Source: Cololabis saira (lineage: Eukaryota; Chordata; Actinopteri; Beloniformes; Belonidae). Taken from it: a DNA stretch of 64,000 nt. Positions within the stretch are counted from its first letter, which is position 1; each line of letters begins with the position of its first letter. The position numbers and the translations under genes were made by a program. Of this stretch, positions 1 to 10,289 are shown one piece after another. The DNA is taken from assembly GCF_033807715.1 (NCBI RefSeq), contig NC_084597.1, positions 10,703,343 to 10,767,342 of the forward strand, read 5' to 3'. Under the pieces are notes generated by a model. It ran no database searches, was not told the DNA's origin, and worked only from the letters and a program-made list of their open reading frames with translations.

Positions 1-391
1 ATTTTCACCCCCAAGGAATGCAGTTTTCTGTTTATTGGACAGGTCACTATCACTGTAGTATCAATAATCTCATTGGGTGAGAACAGTGGCTTCATTCAGG
101 TTTAAGATGAACAGAACCTCAGAACTAAGTCACAGTGAAAGAATAGGATTTTATTAAAATAAAACACAAAAAACATCAGCTGTGCATGTTTAAACTCACT
201 TAACACCTACAGTGCTGCCTCTATCGCCTCGCTTATTGATTCATTTAGAATTTTCTGCAAACTGGCCACTAGGGGGCGTTCCAATTTGTTTGCGGTGGTT
301 TTTGAAAACCTTATGTCCATAACTAACACCATGCCAAATATCAAAAACTTGTCACCAAGTGCACGATTTTCATGAATTCCCTCTCAGCTAC
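1..391 (-). repeat. Dispersed repeat, copy 1 (cut by window edge)
   Basis: Read on the minus strand, this matches 31704-32094 almost base for base. By eye I count about four substitutions in roughly 390 bases. A third, partial copy is at 32333-32451. It contains no open frame and no terminal inverted repeat that I can see, so the class is unknown. The repeat probably continues left of base 1. Confidence 0.8.
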
Positions 392-431
392 TAGGTGGAA
401 TTCTCCAGAGGAAGTTTCCCCATATTCCCAA

Positions 432-931
432 TTAAAGGGGACCTATTATGGCATCTAATACCTATTTTAAACTGCCTTGAATATCTAAAAAAACAAGCTT
501 TTGATTGTTTTTGCTAAATAAATGAGAAATTCAGCCTCTGAGCCATGTCTTTATCATCCCATTCTCTAACCTCATTATCTATGCAGGATTTTGAGTGGGC
601 GGGGCTATGATAATGAGGCACTGTGCTGATTGGCTGCCTGACGCGATGACACGATACACCGCTACGAAAAAATGGTGGAAGCTCCGGCCGGCGGAGTTAG
701 TTGTGGGCGTAGTTTCACGCATCGCTACTGTCGTTACGTAATGACAGGAGCAGAATCTGAACGGCTCGTAGAAGTCACATCACACTGGACGGCTCATCCG
801 GGCGGCTGTACAGACAGACACTGCAGAATTTGGTTGCTTTCCTCCTTCTCTGAGTTGGCAGGCTGAGGGGAGACCACTTTATATATTTTAAAGCAAGAAA
901 AAACCTGTTTTTCATAATAGGTCCCCTTTAA
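432..931. mobile_element. T2/Kolobok-like MITE, TTAA-flanked
   Basis: The ends are perfect 19-bp inverted repeats, TTAAAGGGGACCTATTATG at 432-450 and its reverse complement at 913-931. The terminal TTAA is the presumed target duplication. Ends of the form TTAAAGGRR with TTAA targets are known from the T2 MITEs of Xenopus, which are mobilised by Kolobok-type transposase; a piggyBac relative is the alternative. The 500-bp interior has no coding capacity. Confidence 0.8.
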
Positions 932-981
932 GTTTTTAACAACCTAAGCTATAGGTTTCATTTTCAAATACGCACTTAGAT

Positions 982-1605
982 TAGGCTTGCCACCCGTCCC
1001 TTGAAATACGGAATTGTTCTGTAATTGGGAATTAAAAGTTGCGTTCCGTATTGAACCAATACAGACACATATTATGCTCTTATTTATAGATGTCATCATA
1101 TACAGGTGAAGGTCTGAAAATTTGAATATATTTCAAAACTTAATTCGTAGTAAATTTAATTCAACTAAAAAGTAAAACAAATATATTATTTCCCACTACA
1201 TTCAAAGTGAGATATTTCAAGCCTTTATTTGCTATGATTTTGTTGATTATGACTCAGTTTATGAAAACCCCAAATAAAAAATCTCAAAAAAGGTGAATAT
1301 TTTTATCAATAAACAATTCAATCATCAACATTATAAGAAATAGAGGTTTAACATATTTTGCTTTGCATGTAATGAGACTATGTAATATATTAGTTCCACC
1401 TTTTTAAGTTGAATTATTGAAATAAATTAACTTTTACACCATATTCTTCACCTGTATGTATAAAAAATGTGAGAAAAAAATGTTGTGTCCCGTATTGAAC
1501 TAAAACGGGACACGATTTGTACCGTATTTTCATTAACTTTTACACCATATTCTAGTTGAATTATTGAAATAAATGAACCTTTACACCATATTGATGAGAG
1601 ATTGT
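982..1605 (+). mobile_element. Partial hAT-like element (TAGGGTTGC-end family)
   Basis: The left end TAGGCTTGCCACCCGTCCC and the motifs around CCCGTATT...ACGGGAC match the element at 53895-55806. The right end is missing: after about one 41-bp minisatellite unit the similarity stops near 1600. A separate MITE (1101-1456) has inserted into it. Confidence 0.65.
1101..1456. mobile_element. Tc1/mariner-like MITE
   Basis: The ends TACAGGTGAAG (1101-1111) and CTTCACCTGTA (1446-1456) are inverted repeats carrying the TA expected as a Tc1/mariner target duplication. The 356-bp interior is AT-rich and noncoding. It interrupts the hAT-like fragment 982-1605, so it is the younger insertion. Confidence 0.7.
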
Positions 1606-3242
1606 CTCAAAAGTAAATACTGGAATTATGTTGTCCTTCGCTTTGAGCAGACACATGTTGGAACATGTTGGAATAATGCGGCTGGAAAACAACCAAACTC
1701 CTGGTTTAGGTGAGCAAAACAAAAGCCCCATTGTGTCTGTAACGGTGTTTCTGTGCGATAAAGCAGGAAATAAAGACACAACCTTTGATTCTAGTCTAAA
1801 TATTGTGTGCAGTGTGGTGAGCTCAGCCCCTCACCTCTGTGGTTTTAAGACACAACACCCAGACTCTGAGACATAAAGACATAAGAGAGAAAAGGAGGGA
1901 GGAACAGGAAAGTCATCAGAGACTGTTTGGCACAGGTGAATACAAATTTGTAGAAAAAGGCACAAAGTTACTGAGAGAAAGCTCCCAGAGCAGTTGAAAA
2001 TGCAGAGTTGGTTGTTAATCTAAGAGCAGCTGTCCCAATGTTCCCTCTAAATCCCCTGGCAATTACCAAGTTCACATTTAAACTCATCACCAGCCATACA
2101 AGACAACAGATCTCTGTGCAGCTCAATTCTCGCTTTCCCCTGACTTCCCGTCTTGTCTGACTGCCAGCGTATGTTTTGTTCTGACTGCAGAGCCGCATTT
2201 GGAGCAGTGGAATGAATGTGTTGTGTTTTCCTTTCATTTGCTCTCCCTGCTTCTCTTAGACTTCTTTATTGGCCGCCTCATAACAAGCCTTGTTCTTGTT
2301 TTCCATCAAGGGGCGAGAGCTTGGTGGATGATGCAGAGTGTGTGTGTGTGTCGTAGTCATAGTTTAAAGAATGCTGGAGCTCTCTTCAAGTCTGTCGAGT
2401 CCCCAACTTGTTGATAACATAGAGGACTTCCCATATTAAGCCACATTTTTAAGCATGGGTGAATAATACTGAAGCATCTCCACAACTGCAAACAACCCGG
2501 GCTTTGACAGTGTGAGGGAGAAATGACTGGAGACTGAGGTCACAGGAGTGAAATAAGGGTCTGTTTGCAAACTATTCAGTGCACATTGAAACTTGTGTTA
2601 AAATGGCAAATTAAAATTCAGTATTCATATTAGGCTCATTGACAGATTCATGAATTTTAGCACTTTATATGCCCTATAAAAGAAATAAGTGCAGTCTCAC
2701 ACAAATGTATTTTTTGTAATGCACGTGACTGTTGTAATGTGGAGAGGGAAGGAGTCAAACCAGGAGATCCAGAGGCAGAAGTTACTGGCAAAAAAATATC
2801 CTCTTTAAATTTAACAAATACTTAGAGCCACTGGCAGGAACTCCCAAAATACTAAAACAGTTAAAAAGGAAAACTGATTAAATACACAAAAAGTAGCATT
2901 AAAAACAACATGGGATTGCATGTAGAGGCAAAACAAACCTTCTTGCTCAGGGTTAATGTATCCCACTTTGTGAGTTTCCCCGTGACCCACTTTGAGAAAT
3001 ATACCCCTGACATTAAAGTGTGTAGCCAAACACATCTTGAATGGTCACATCTGACCTACCTGCTCCATATAAAAACAAACAATGATGTCGTCTTTGCTTG
3101 CAAACATGAAATGCATTACTATTTCTGACTGAGGCAGCTGCTTCAATTAACAATGTTAAACTTGCACTAAACACAGAAGTCAGAAGCCAGAAATAACAAA
3201 GATGAGAATATCTGCTTTTCCCTCCAAACTTAGTCCAACAGA
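1606..3242. other. Intronic sequence
   Basis: This is presumed arhgap24 intron downstream of the 12226-12313 exon. It holds a short (GT)n run near 2338-2351. I searched it for the next PH or RhoGAP exon on the minus strand and found none. Confidence 0.5.
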
Positions 3243-3271
3243 AGACACTACTACTATCACTACTACTGCTG

Positions 3272-3303
<32 letters not shown>

Positions 3304-3415
3304 GCAACTAATACTACTACTACTACTAGTACTAGTACAGATACAATAGGGCCTTCGCACTGTAAGTGCTCGGGCCCTAATACTACTACTACTACTACTA
3401 CTACTAGTAGTGTCC
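3243..3415. repeat. (CTA)n microsatellite with embedded hairpin
   Basis: Two ACT/CTA trinucleotide tracts (about 3243-3335 and 3379-3412) flank an imperfect 31-nt hairpin at 3348-3378 (AGGGCC...GGGCCCT arms around AGTGC). On the minus strand the hairpin reads like a motif I recall from many fish genomes, GGGCCCGAGCAC...GTGCGAAGGCCC. The serine-rich frame across it is a product of the repeat. Confidence 0.75.
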
Positions 3416-3624
3416 TTTAGCACACGCTTTTATCCAAAGCTACTTCCATCTAAGAAAACAACACAGCAACAATCACATATGAGGGTCCAGCTGGATCAGT
3501 GCTGGTCAGACTGCTGGGAGTCCAGTTGGACACAGGTGCTGCCATGCCAGGTGTAAGAAACTGTCAGGCCACTAGGAGGAGACACCCAGTGGTGGCTCAG
3601 TATCTGTTTGGTACCTCCCACCTT

Positions 3625-3632
3625 TATAAATA
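3625..3632 (+). promoter_or_regulatory. LTR TATA box
   Basis: TATAAATA lies 74 bases inside the 5' LTR. Transcription would be expected roughly 25-35 bases downstream, near 3655-3665. The same box occurs in the 3' LTR. Confidence 0.75.
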
Positions 3633-3741
3633 GAGGTCTGAAGATCACTTCCTCCTCTTTGTCTCCAAACATTCACACCTTGACTGAGTGTTTGAGGGGT
3701 TTTCAGGTGTTTGCCATGAGTATTTTGGTTTTACCTCCAAT

Positions 3742-3884
3742 GTAAGTAATTTCTTTGTATTCCTTTTAGTTAAAGTGTCTCTGACACGAAGAATGGAGAG
3801 ATTTGTGGTCATTTTTCAACATGCTTTAAGAGTGAATTGATTTCATTTGTCAAGAGAATTTAATTTGTTCTTTCTTTATTTTAG
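3742..3884 (+). other. Candidate intron inside the LTR
   Basis: A strong donor GTAAGT (3742-3747) and a pyrimidine-rich acceptor TTTCTTTATTTTAG (ending 3884) bracket 143 bases. Both sites lie downstream of the predicted start site, so the leader RNA could be spliced within the LTR. An earlier weaker acceptor (CCTTTTAG, ending near 3769) is also present. A short ORF starts before the donor (ATG at 3717) and another just after the acceptor (ATG at 3889, 8 codons, strong start context). Confidence 0.45.
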
Positions 3885-3940
3885 AACCATGGCAATCATC
3901 CTGAAACTTCACTAACCCAACATTCACCTTGTGAATTTCA

Positions 3941-3946
3941 AATAAA
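3941..3946 (+). promoter_or_regulatory. Polyadenylation signal in 5' LTR
   Basis: AATAAA, 79 bases before the LTR end. The functional copy for full-length RNA would be the one in the 3' LTR. Confidence 0.6.
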
Positions 3947-4021
3947 CTCGACAATTGATTGACTGCAATCCTGTTTCCTGGTGGTTGTGTGGCTCCAGTC
4001 TGAACATTCATTCACTACAAA

Positions 4022-4038
4022 TGGTCCTTCGAGCCGGA
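4022..4038 (+). promoter_or_regulatory. Primer binding site, tRNA-Tyr
   Basis: TGGTCCTTCGAGCCGGA begins two bases after the 5' LTR. It is complementary to the 3' end of eukaryotic tRNA-Tyr (…CCGGCTCGAAGGA plus CCA) over 17 nt, from my memory of that tRNA. It would prime minus-strand DNA synthesis. Confidence 0.8.
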
Positions 4039-4069
4039 GACTGAGCCACACACCACACAGCGACCCAAA

Positions 4070-7000
4070 ATGGCTGATGGCAATAAACTGATGGAATGGA
4101 ATGATGGAACCACTAATGAAGGTCAGGCTACTTCTACTGAGTACATGGATGGATCCCAAGGTGTAACAGACTCAACCCAGCCTACCACTAATGAGGCTAC
4201 CCCTGAATTGTCTCAAACATCACCTAGGCCATCTACCCCTACTCACCAAACAGAGCCCCACCTTTCACCAAAACCATCATTGTCTACCTCTCATAGAGAG
4301 CACCAAATCCCTTTGCCATCTGATGAAATGTCAACTAAACCCTATACACAGCCAATCAGCCATGACCTAGGGGCTAGACCTAAGAGGGATAGGCGGCCTC
4401 CCGACTATTATGGAGCTCATAAGCCACAACAGAAGGCATTTCCACAATCCCATAGCTCACGTAGTTCTCACAAGAGGACTCGTCGTACCAAGTCAGCCTC
4501 TAGTTTCCCTACAAGCACTCAATTTAGTGGAAATTCCAGGTTCAGCCATGCTTCTAATTTGAGTGATCTCCAAACCAGTATTCTTGAGGAAAAGAAGAAG
4601 AAAGATGAGCTGGAGGAGCTTAGAAGACAAAGACAGGAGGATAAGGAGCTAGATGAACAAGTTAAAGCTATTGATGAGAAAGCCAGAACTGCCCAACACG
4701 AGCAAGAAGATGCACACAAGGAGAGAGAGAAGATTGTCAGACAGGTTGGCATGGACAGACGCATACGCATCAAGGAACAGGAGCTTGAATCAGCCCAGCT
4801 TGTGTCTAGTTTTATTAGACATAATCTCTCTGAAGAGGATCACACTGGTGGAGCCTCTGCTCCTATGTCCTCACCTCTTCATGGAAATGTAGCCACGTCA
4901 TTATTTTATGACCTGCCTCCCTCCAGGATATTCACTCCTGCTCCCCCAAACCTGAATTATGCTGACTCTCATTCCTTTCCCAGAGGACTAACTGGGACCT
5001 CCCAAACTCTTCCCATGCCTCAACCAATACAGCAAAGCCTAGCCGCTGTTCAGATTCCTTCTTTGCCCTCTGTAGCTACTGCTCAAGCTGCACCATTATC
5101 CATTCCCCGAGTATTGGCTGAGGCTAGACCCTCTTCCAGTCACCATGCAGCTATCCAGGTAATACCCTCTACCCTTTCTACTCACCATGTACCTGCACCT
5201 CCAGTCACTGTCCAAGCCCCTACTTATACTGCAACAATACCTGTTCCTGGACAGCCCACTCTGATTAGTAGTTTACCACCAATGCACGCCATGCCATCCC
5301 AGCAGCCACAAACGGTGTACTCGCATATCCAAAACCCCAATGTTATGGATTTGTTAGTAGCCTCTGCTTATGGGATACCAAGGCCTTCACTTCCAGTGTT
5401 TAAGAGTGGACGAGAGAGTGACTTTGCCCTTCTGAAAATGGCTCTGGATAATCTCCTTGACAACCACCCACATCTTACTGAACAGTATAAATATCAGATC
5501 CTCTTGCAACATCTGCAGCACTCAGGAGCCAGCAAACTGGCCAGATCCAGCATGCATGATCCAAGACCATATTCTACAGCTCTCCTGGCACTTCAAGAGA
5601 AATATGGTCAGCCAAGACTCCTAGTCCAGAGCGAAATTGGAACAATATTGAACTCCCCCTTTATTCGCATAGGTGACGTAGAGGCCTTTGATGATTTGTC
5701 CCTTTCTGTCCATGCTCTGGTGGGAATGTTGCTGTCCCTAGAGGGCCCCAATGGATCCGAATTGAGATGTGCCTCTCATGTTGACAGACTCCTCAGTAAA
5801 CTCCCTGTGCAGTACAGAGATGGGTTTGTTGAGCACTGTATTAATCGTGGTATTCTGACCGGGCAGGCAAGCCAAACCTATTCCCTCCTTGACCTTTCAA
5901 AGTGGCTACAGTTAAAGGCGAGAGCCAAACGCATATCAGAGAGAGCTGTTGAGCTCCACAAGCAGGATAGACCACGAACAGGAAAGGAACGCCAGCCCCC
6001 CCGGCAAGTCTCCTCTGTCTACCTGTCAACATCTGAGTTAGATGGCACACCAAGAGCTTACATCAAAGACAAGATAAATGTAAATAAGCCCAAACCTTAC
6101 TGTCCCCACTGTAATGTTAAAGACCACTTCCTTGGTTCATGCACAGAATTCAAAAAACTCTCCAAAGCTGACATTATAAAGTGGATCAAGGAGAAAGATA
6201 GATGTCTTAAATGTGGGAGAACACACACAATGGACAAATGCACACTAAAGCGGCCATGCAACATCTGTAAGGAGGTTCACCTGACTGTTCTCCATGATGT
6301 AAGTGCAAACAATTCAGCCACAGTGATGTTGACATCCTTTCCCTCAGACCTCATCTACATGGATAAACCTAACCGCTCCTGTAAAGTCATGCTGAAAGTT
6401 GTTAACGTGTGTCTCCACAATGGGGAAAAGACCCTTGCAACTCATGCCGTCCTTGATGATGGTGCAGATAGATCTATTCTGCTCCCTCAAGCTGTCCAGT
6501 ATTTAGGTCTCACATCTCAGCCTGAAACAATCTCACTACGCACAGTGAGACAGGACATAGTACACCTGCATGGAGCATCTGTATCCTTTGCAATCTCCCC
6601 TATCAACCAGCCAACTGAAAGGCATGTTATCCATGGAGCATTCACTGCTAAGAACCTTGGACTGTCAGAGCACACATACCCTGTGAAGCAGCTACGAGAA
6701 CAGTATCGTCATCTCAGAGACATTCCATTACAGTCTATTGATCATGCATGCCCCCTTGTCCTTATTGGCTCAGACTATGCCCATCTTATTACAGCCACAG
6801 AGCCAATAATCATAGGCCCCCCTGCTGGCCCATTGGCAGTACATACCAGGCTAGGATGGGCTCTCCAAGGGCCAGCCAGCTTACTTCAAACCCAGCAAAG
6901 AGTCTCCTTCACTCTTACTTGCTTCAGAAGTGAATTGCTCAGGAATGTGGAAAAACTCTGGCAGATTGATACTTTGCCCTATGTGAATGAGAAGACAGCC

Positions 7001-10000
7001 ACAAGGTCAAAGCAAGACGATTTAGCTCTCACTCTTCTCCAGTCTAAGACATCTAGAGTAGAGATTGATGGTGTAAGGCGTTATGCCACTCCACTGTTAA
7101 GAGCTCCCAACATCCCTATCCTTCGAGCTCCAAAGGAAGCTGTCTTGCCCCGTCTCTGTGCTACAGAAAGGCGCCTGTCCAAAGATCCCAAACTTTCCGA
7201 TAAGTACCAAGAGGAAATAAATACACTTGTGCAGGCTGGATATGTTGTAAGGATTCCCAATGAGCAGGTAGATCAACCACAGGAGACCTGGTATTTCCCA
7301 CATCACATCGTTGAACACAATAACAAACAGAGAATTGTATTTGACTGCTCCTTTGAATATATGGGACAGAACCTGAACAAATGTCTACTGCCTGGCCCAA
7401 CATTAGGTCCCTCTCTCCTTGGAGTCCTACTTAGATTTCGCCAACATGCCATTGCCATCTGTGGAGATATCAAAGGTATGTTCCATCAGGTACACCTTTT
7501 GGATGATGACAAACCCTTACTGCGTTTCATATGGAGAGGGATGCAGTTAGACAAGGAGCCCAGTGTTTATGAATGGCAAGTATTGCCGTTTGGAACGACC
7601 TGTAGCCCCTGCTGTGCTACCTATGCACTCCAAAAACATGTCCAAGACCACTGTGATGGAAATGAGGAGGTCCTTGAATCTGTCCAACACTGTTTTTATG
7701 TGGATAACTGCCTCCAAAGTTTCCCTTCCTGTCATGAAGCCAAATCTCTCATAGACAAAATGAGACCTCTGCTTGCTGATGGTGGATTTGACATCAGGCA
7801 ATGGGCTAGTAATGATCCAGCTGTAATACACCATCTCCCCCCTGATGCAAAGTCCAAAACCAGTGAATTATGGTTCTCAGATAAGGGAGACCCCAAAGAG
7901 CTGACACTAGGCCTCCAATGGAACTGCTCCACAGACATGCTGGGTTACAAAACCAGATCCAAAACTTACCATCAGCCCACAATGAGAAATATATACAGAG
8001 TGCTGGCGAGCCAATATGATCCTCTGGGTTATCTGACCCCTTTCACAACCCGTGCAAAAATTCTGGTCCAGGACTTATGGAAGCAGGAGAGAGGATGGGA
8101 TAACCTCATCAAAACAAATAGTTTACTGGATAAATGGCAAGCATGGGAACTGGAACTGAAGGATCTACCTGATATTCACTTTCCTCGCTGCTATCTGCCC
8201 CCCTGTACCAATGCAGCCACTTCAGAATCCCATATGCATGTATTCTGCGATGCCTCTGAACGTGTGTATGGTGCTGTTGCCTACCTTCAGACTAAAGATC
8301 AGCATGACGAAACCCATGTCAGTTTCATCATGGCCAGATCTCGTATAGCTCCTAAACGCCAACTATCTATCCCTCGCCTGGAACTATGCGCAGCCCTTTC
8401 CGGTGCCCAGCTGGCTAACCTTCTCAGTTCTGAACTCACCATTCCACTGCAGTCAGTGAATCTCTGGACAGATTCCACAACAGTCCTGTCATGGCTAACA
8501 TCTGACTCCTGTCGTTATAAGGTGTTTGTCGGCACAAGAATAGCAGAGATTCAGACTCTGACTGACGCATCAAACTGGAGATATGTTGACTCGAAGAATA
8601 ATCCAGCTGACTACCTGACACGGGGCAAAACACTCCTAGAGCTTTCCCAGCAACACAGATGGAGTAAAGGCCCTCCATTCCTTTTGCTGAATATTGACAG
8701 CTGGCCAGCCAATCCGTGTGGCGGAGCTGAATCGGAGCCGGTTGAGGAACTCAGGAAGTCCATGTTCTGCGGTGTAGTGATGTCAGATGACATTAAAAAC
8801 CCTGACGATCTGAACAAGTACAGCAGTTGGGATGATCTGATGAAGGAAACAAAGAATATGCTTCAAGGGGTGGCAGATCCCAACCCAAACATAGCTCAAA
8901 GTTATATAAAGGCAGAGAAGCACCTTCTGCAAAGGGCCCAAATAGAGTGCTTCCCTGATGAAGTCAATGCCCTCAAAACCGGGAAATCCATATCAAAGGG
9001 TAGCAAACTACTCCCCCTGTCTCCAGAATATGACTCTGATATTGGCCTCATCAGAGTAGGTGGTCGACTTCGGAGAGTGGAGACCCTTGACCACGACAAC
9101 ATCCATCCGATTATATTGGACCCTAAACATCCCATAACCAAACTCATCATACGACATTATGACGAGAAACTGCTCCACCCAGGCCCAGAGCGTGTCCTGG
9201 GGGAAGTTAGACGCAGGTACTGGATCCTGCATGGTCGCCAAGCCATTCGTCAGCATCAACACCAATGTCAGGACTGTCAGAGATGGAGAGCCAACCCAGT
9301 CATTCCCAAAATGGCGGACCTTCCTCCAGCCCGTCTTAGACTTTTCAAGCCCCCTTTCTGGTCGACAGGCATGGACTGCTTTGGACCTTTCAATGTGAAA
9401 ATTGGCCGCCGCACAGAGAAGCGATGGGGCATACTCTTCAAATGCTTAACAACACGCTGTATACATCTTGAGTTGCTTGACAGTATGGATGCAGATACCT
9501 TTCTAATGGCATTCAGAAGATTTGTCTCACGCAGAGGAAAACCCTTTGAACTCCTGTCTGACTGTGGGACTAATTTCAGAGCTGGAGAAGTAGAGCTGAA
9601 AAATGCATTCTTGGCCATGGCACCAGACCTGCAGCAGCAACTGGCCCACACGCATGTGAACTTCCAGTTCAATCCTCCATCTGCCCCACATTTCGGTGGA
9701 AGTTGGGAACGAGAGATAAAATCCATAAAATTGGCCCTCAATGCTGCTATAGGAAACCAACCAACAACAGAGACAGTTCTACACACAGTCCTCATTGAGG
9801 TTGAGGGCATTTTGAATTCCAAACCTCTTGGATACATCTCCTCTGACCTAGCTGATCCAGACCCAGTAACACCAAATATGTTGCTGATGGGGCGGCCCGA
9901 CTCCTCTCTTCCTCAGGCAATCTACTGTACAAGTGAGCTCCTCGGTAGGCGAAGATGGCGTCACAGTCAGATCCTGGCTGATCATTTTTGGACAGCCTTC

Positions 10001-10255
10001 ATTCGCTATTACCTTCCAAACCTTCAAACCAGGCAAAAATGGGAGACGGACAAGAAAAACCTTGAATCAGGTCAGGTTGTACTTATAATTGACCCCCAGT
10101 ATCCTCGAGCATCATGGCCTATTGGAAGGATAACTGAAACCTGCCCTGGAAAGGATGGAAGAGTTCGCAGTGCTAAGGTCATAATCCAAGGCCGAGAATA
10201 CCTCCGTCCAGTATCTAGATTGATCCCACTGCCTGAAATCATTGATGAAGCCTGA
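4070..10255 (+). CDS. BEL/Pao Gag-Pol polyprotein (2061 aa)
   Basis: This single frame encodes the structural and replication proteins of the retrotransposon. The chosen ATG has good context (AAAATGG) and is the first after the primer site. Domain order with approximate residues: Ser/Pro-rich start; charged coiled coil 171-250; Pro-rich stretch 280-430; Gag core 435-600; three Cys/His knuckles around 678, 712 (CLKCGRTHTMDKC) and 731; aspartic protease with DDG at 796-798 where DTG/DSG is usual; reverse transcriptase about 1020-1330 with catalytic Asp 1133 (GDIKGMFHQ) and FYVDN at 1210-1213, Asn replacing the second Asp of YVDD; RNase H with Asp1394, Glu1438, Asp1468; integrase with His/Cys zinc site 1696-1736 and catalytic triad Asp1769, Asp1831, Glu1880; and a C-terminal BEL-type domain about 1998-2055. 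No stop or frameshift interrupts it. I recall the YVDN variant from other vertebrate BEL elements but cannot verify it here. Confidence 0.96.
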   Translation: MADGNKLMEWNDGTTNEGQATSTEYMDGSQGVTDSTQPTTNEATPELSQTSPRPSTPTHQTEPHLSPKPSLSTSHREHQIPLPSDEMSTKPYTQPISHDLGARPKRDRRPPDYYGAHKPQQKAFPQSHSSRSSHKRTRRTKSASSFPTSTQFSGNSRFSHASNLSDLQTSILEEKKKKDELEELRRQRQEDKELDEQVKAIDEKARTAQHEQEDAHKEREKIVRQVGMDRRIRIKEQELESAQLVSSFIRHNLSEEDHTGGASAPMSSPLHGNVATSLFYDLPPSRIFTPAPPNLNYADSHSFPRGLTGTSQTLPMPQPIQQSLAAVQIPSLPSVATAQAAPLSIPRVLAEARPSSSHHAAIQVIPSTLSTHHVPAPPVTVQAPTYTATIPVPGQPTLISSLPPMHAMPSQQPQTVYSHIQNPNVMDLLVASAYGIPRPSLPVFKSGRESDFALLKMALDNLLDNHPHLTEQYKYQILLQHLQHSGASKLARSSMHDPRPYSTALLALQEKYGQPRLLVQSEIGTILNSPFIRIGDVEAFDDLSLSVHALVGMLLSLEGPNGSELRCASHVDRLLSKLPVQYRDGFVEHCINRGILTGQASQTYSLLDLSKWLQLKARAKRISERAVELHKQDRPRTGKERQPPRQVSSVYLSTSELDGTPRAYIKDKINVNKPKPYCPHCNVKDHFLGSCTEFKKLSKADIIKWIKEKDRCLKCGRTHTMDKCTLKRPCNICKEVHLTVLHDVSANNSATVMLTSFPSDLIYMDKPNRSCKVMLKVVNVCLHNGEKTLATHAVLDDGADRSILLPQAVQYLGLTSQPETISLRTVRQDIVHLHGASVSFAISPINQPTERHVIHGAFTAKNLGLSEHTYPVKQLREQYRHLRDIPLQSIDHACPLVLIGSDYAHLITATEPIIIGPPAGPLAVHTRLGWALQGPASLLQTQQRVSFTLTCFRSELLRNVEKLWQIDTLPYVNEKTATRSKQDDLALTLLQSKTSRVEIDGVRRYATPLLRAPNIPILRAPKEAVLPRLCATERRLSKDPKLSDKYQEEINTLVQAGYVVRIPNEQVDQPQETWYFPHHIVEHNNKQRIVFDCSFEYMGQNLNKCLLPGPTLGPSLLGVLLRFRQHAIAICGDIKGMFHQVHLLDDDKPLLRFIWRGMQLDKEPSVYEWQVLPFGTTCSPCCATYALQKHVQDHCDGNEEVLESVQHCFYVDNCLQSFPSCHEAKSLIDKMRPLLADGGFDIRQWASNDPAVIHHLPPDAKSKTSELWFSDKGDPKELTLGLQWNCSTDMLGYKTRSKTYHQPTMRNIYRVLASQYDPLGYLTPFTTRAKILVQDLWKQERGWDNLIKTNSLLDKWQAWELELKDLPDIHFPRCYLPPCTNAATSESHMHVFCDASERVYGAVAYLQTKDQHDETHVSFIMARSRIAPKRQLSIPRLELCAALSGAQLANLLSSELTIPLQSVNLWTDSTTVLSWLTSDSCRYKVFVGTRIAEIQTLTDASNWRYVDSKNNPADYLTRGKTLLELSQQHRWSKGPPFLLLNIDSWPANPCGGAESEPVEELRKSMFCGVVMSDDIKNPDDLNKYSSWDDLMKETKNMLQGVADPNPNIAQSYIKAEKHLLQRAQIECFPDEVNALKTGKSISKGSKLLPLSPEYDSDIGLIRVGGRLRRVETLDHDNIHPIILDPKHPITKLIIRHYDEKLLHPGPERVLGEVRRRYWILHGRQAIRQHQHQCQDCQRWRANPVIPKMADLPPARLRLFKPPFWSTGMDCFGPFNVKIGRRTEKRWGILFKCLTTRCIHLELLDSMDADTFLMAFRRFVSRRGKPFELLSDCGTNFRAGEVELKNAFLAMAPDLQQQLAHTHVNFQFNPPSAPHFGGSWEREIKSIKLALNAAIGNQPTTETVLHTVLIEVEGILNSKPLGYISSDLADPDPVTPNMLLMGRPDSSLPQAIYCTSELLGRRRWRHSQILADHFWTAFIRYYLPNLQTRQKWETDKKNLESGQVVLIIDPQYPRASWPIGRITETCPGKDGRVRSAKVIIQGREYLRPVSRLIPLPEIIDEA

Positions 10256-10280
10256 GGAAACGTATTTGCTACACAAATCC

Positions 10281-10289
10281 GGGGGCGGC
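10281..10289 (+). promoter_or_regulatory. Polypurine tract
   Basis: GGGGGCGGC directly abuts the TG of the 3' LTR and is the expected plus-strand primer position. The pyrimidine interruptions make it atypical. Confidence 0.5.

Larger units (their letters stand above)
3552..4019 (+). repeat. 5' LTR of BEL/Pao element
   Basis: This 468-bp repeat (TGTAAGAAAC...TTCACTACA) is matched by 10290-10757; reading the two side by side I saw no difference. It carries a TATA box, a candidate internal intron and an AATAAA signal, so U3, R and U5 are all compact. Confidence 0.97.

Noticed and set aside
3013..3423. Serine-rich minus-strand frame and Thr-rich plus-strand frame
   Set aside because: Both are direct translations of the (CTA)n microsatellite; no other coding signal.
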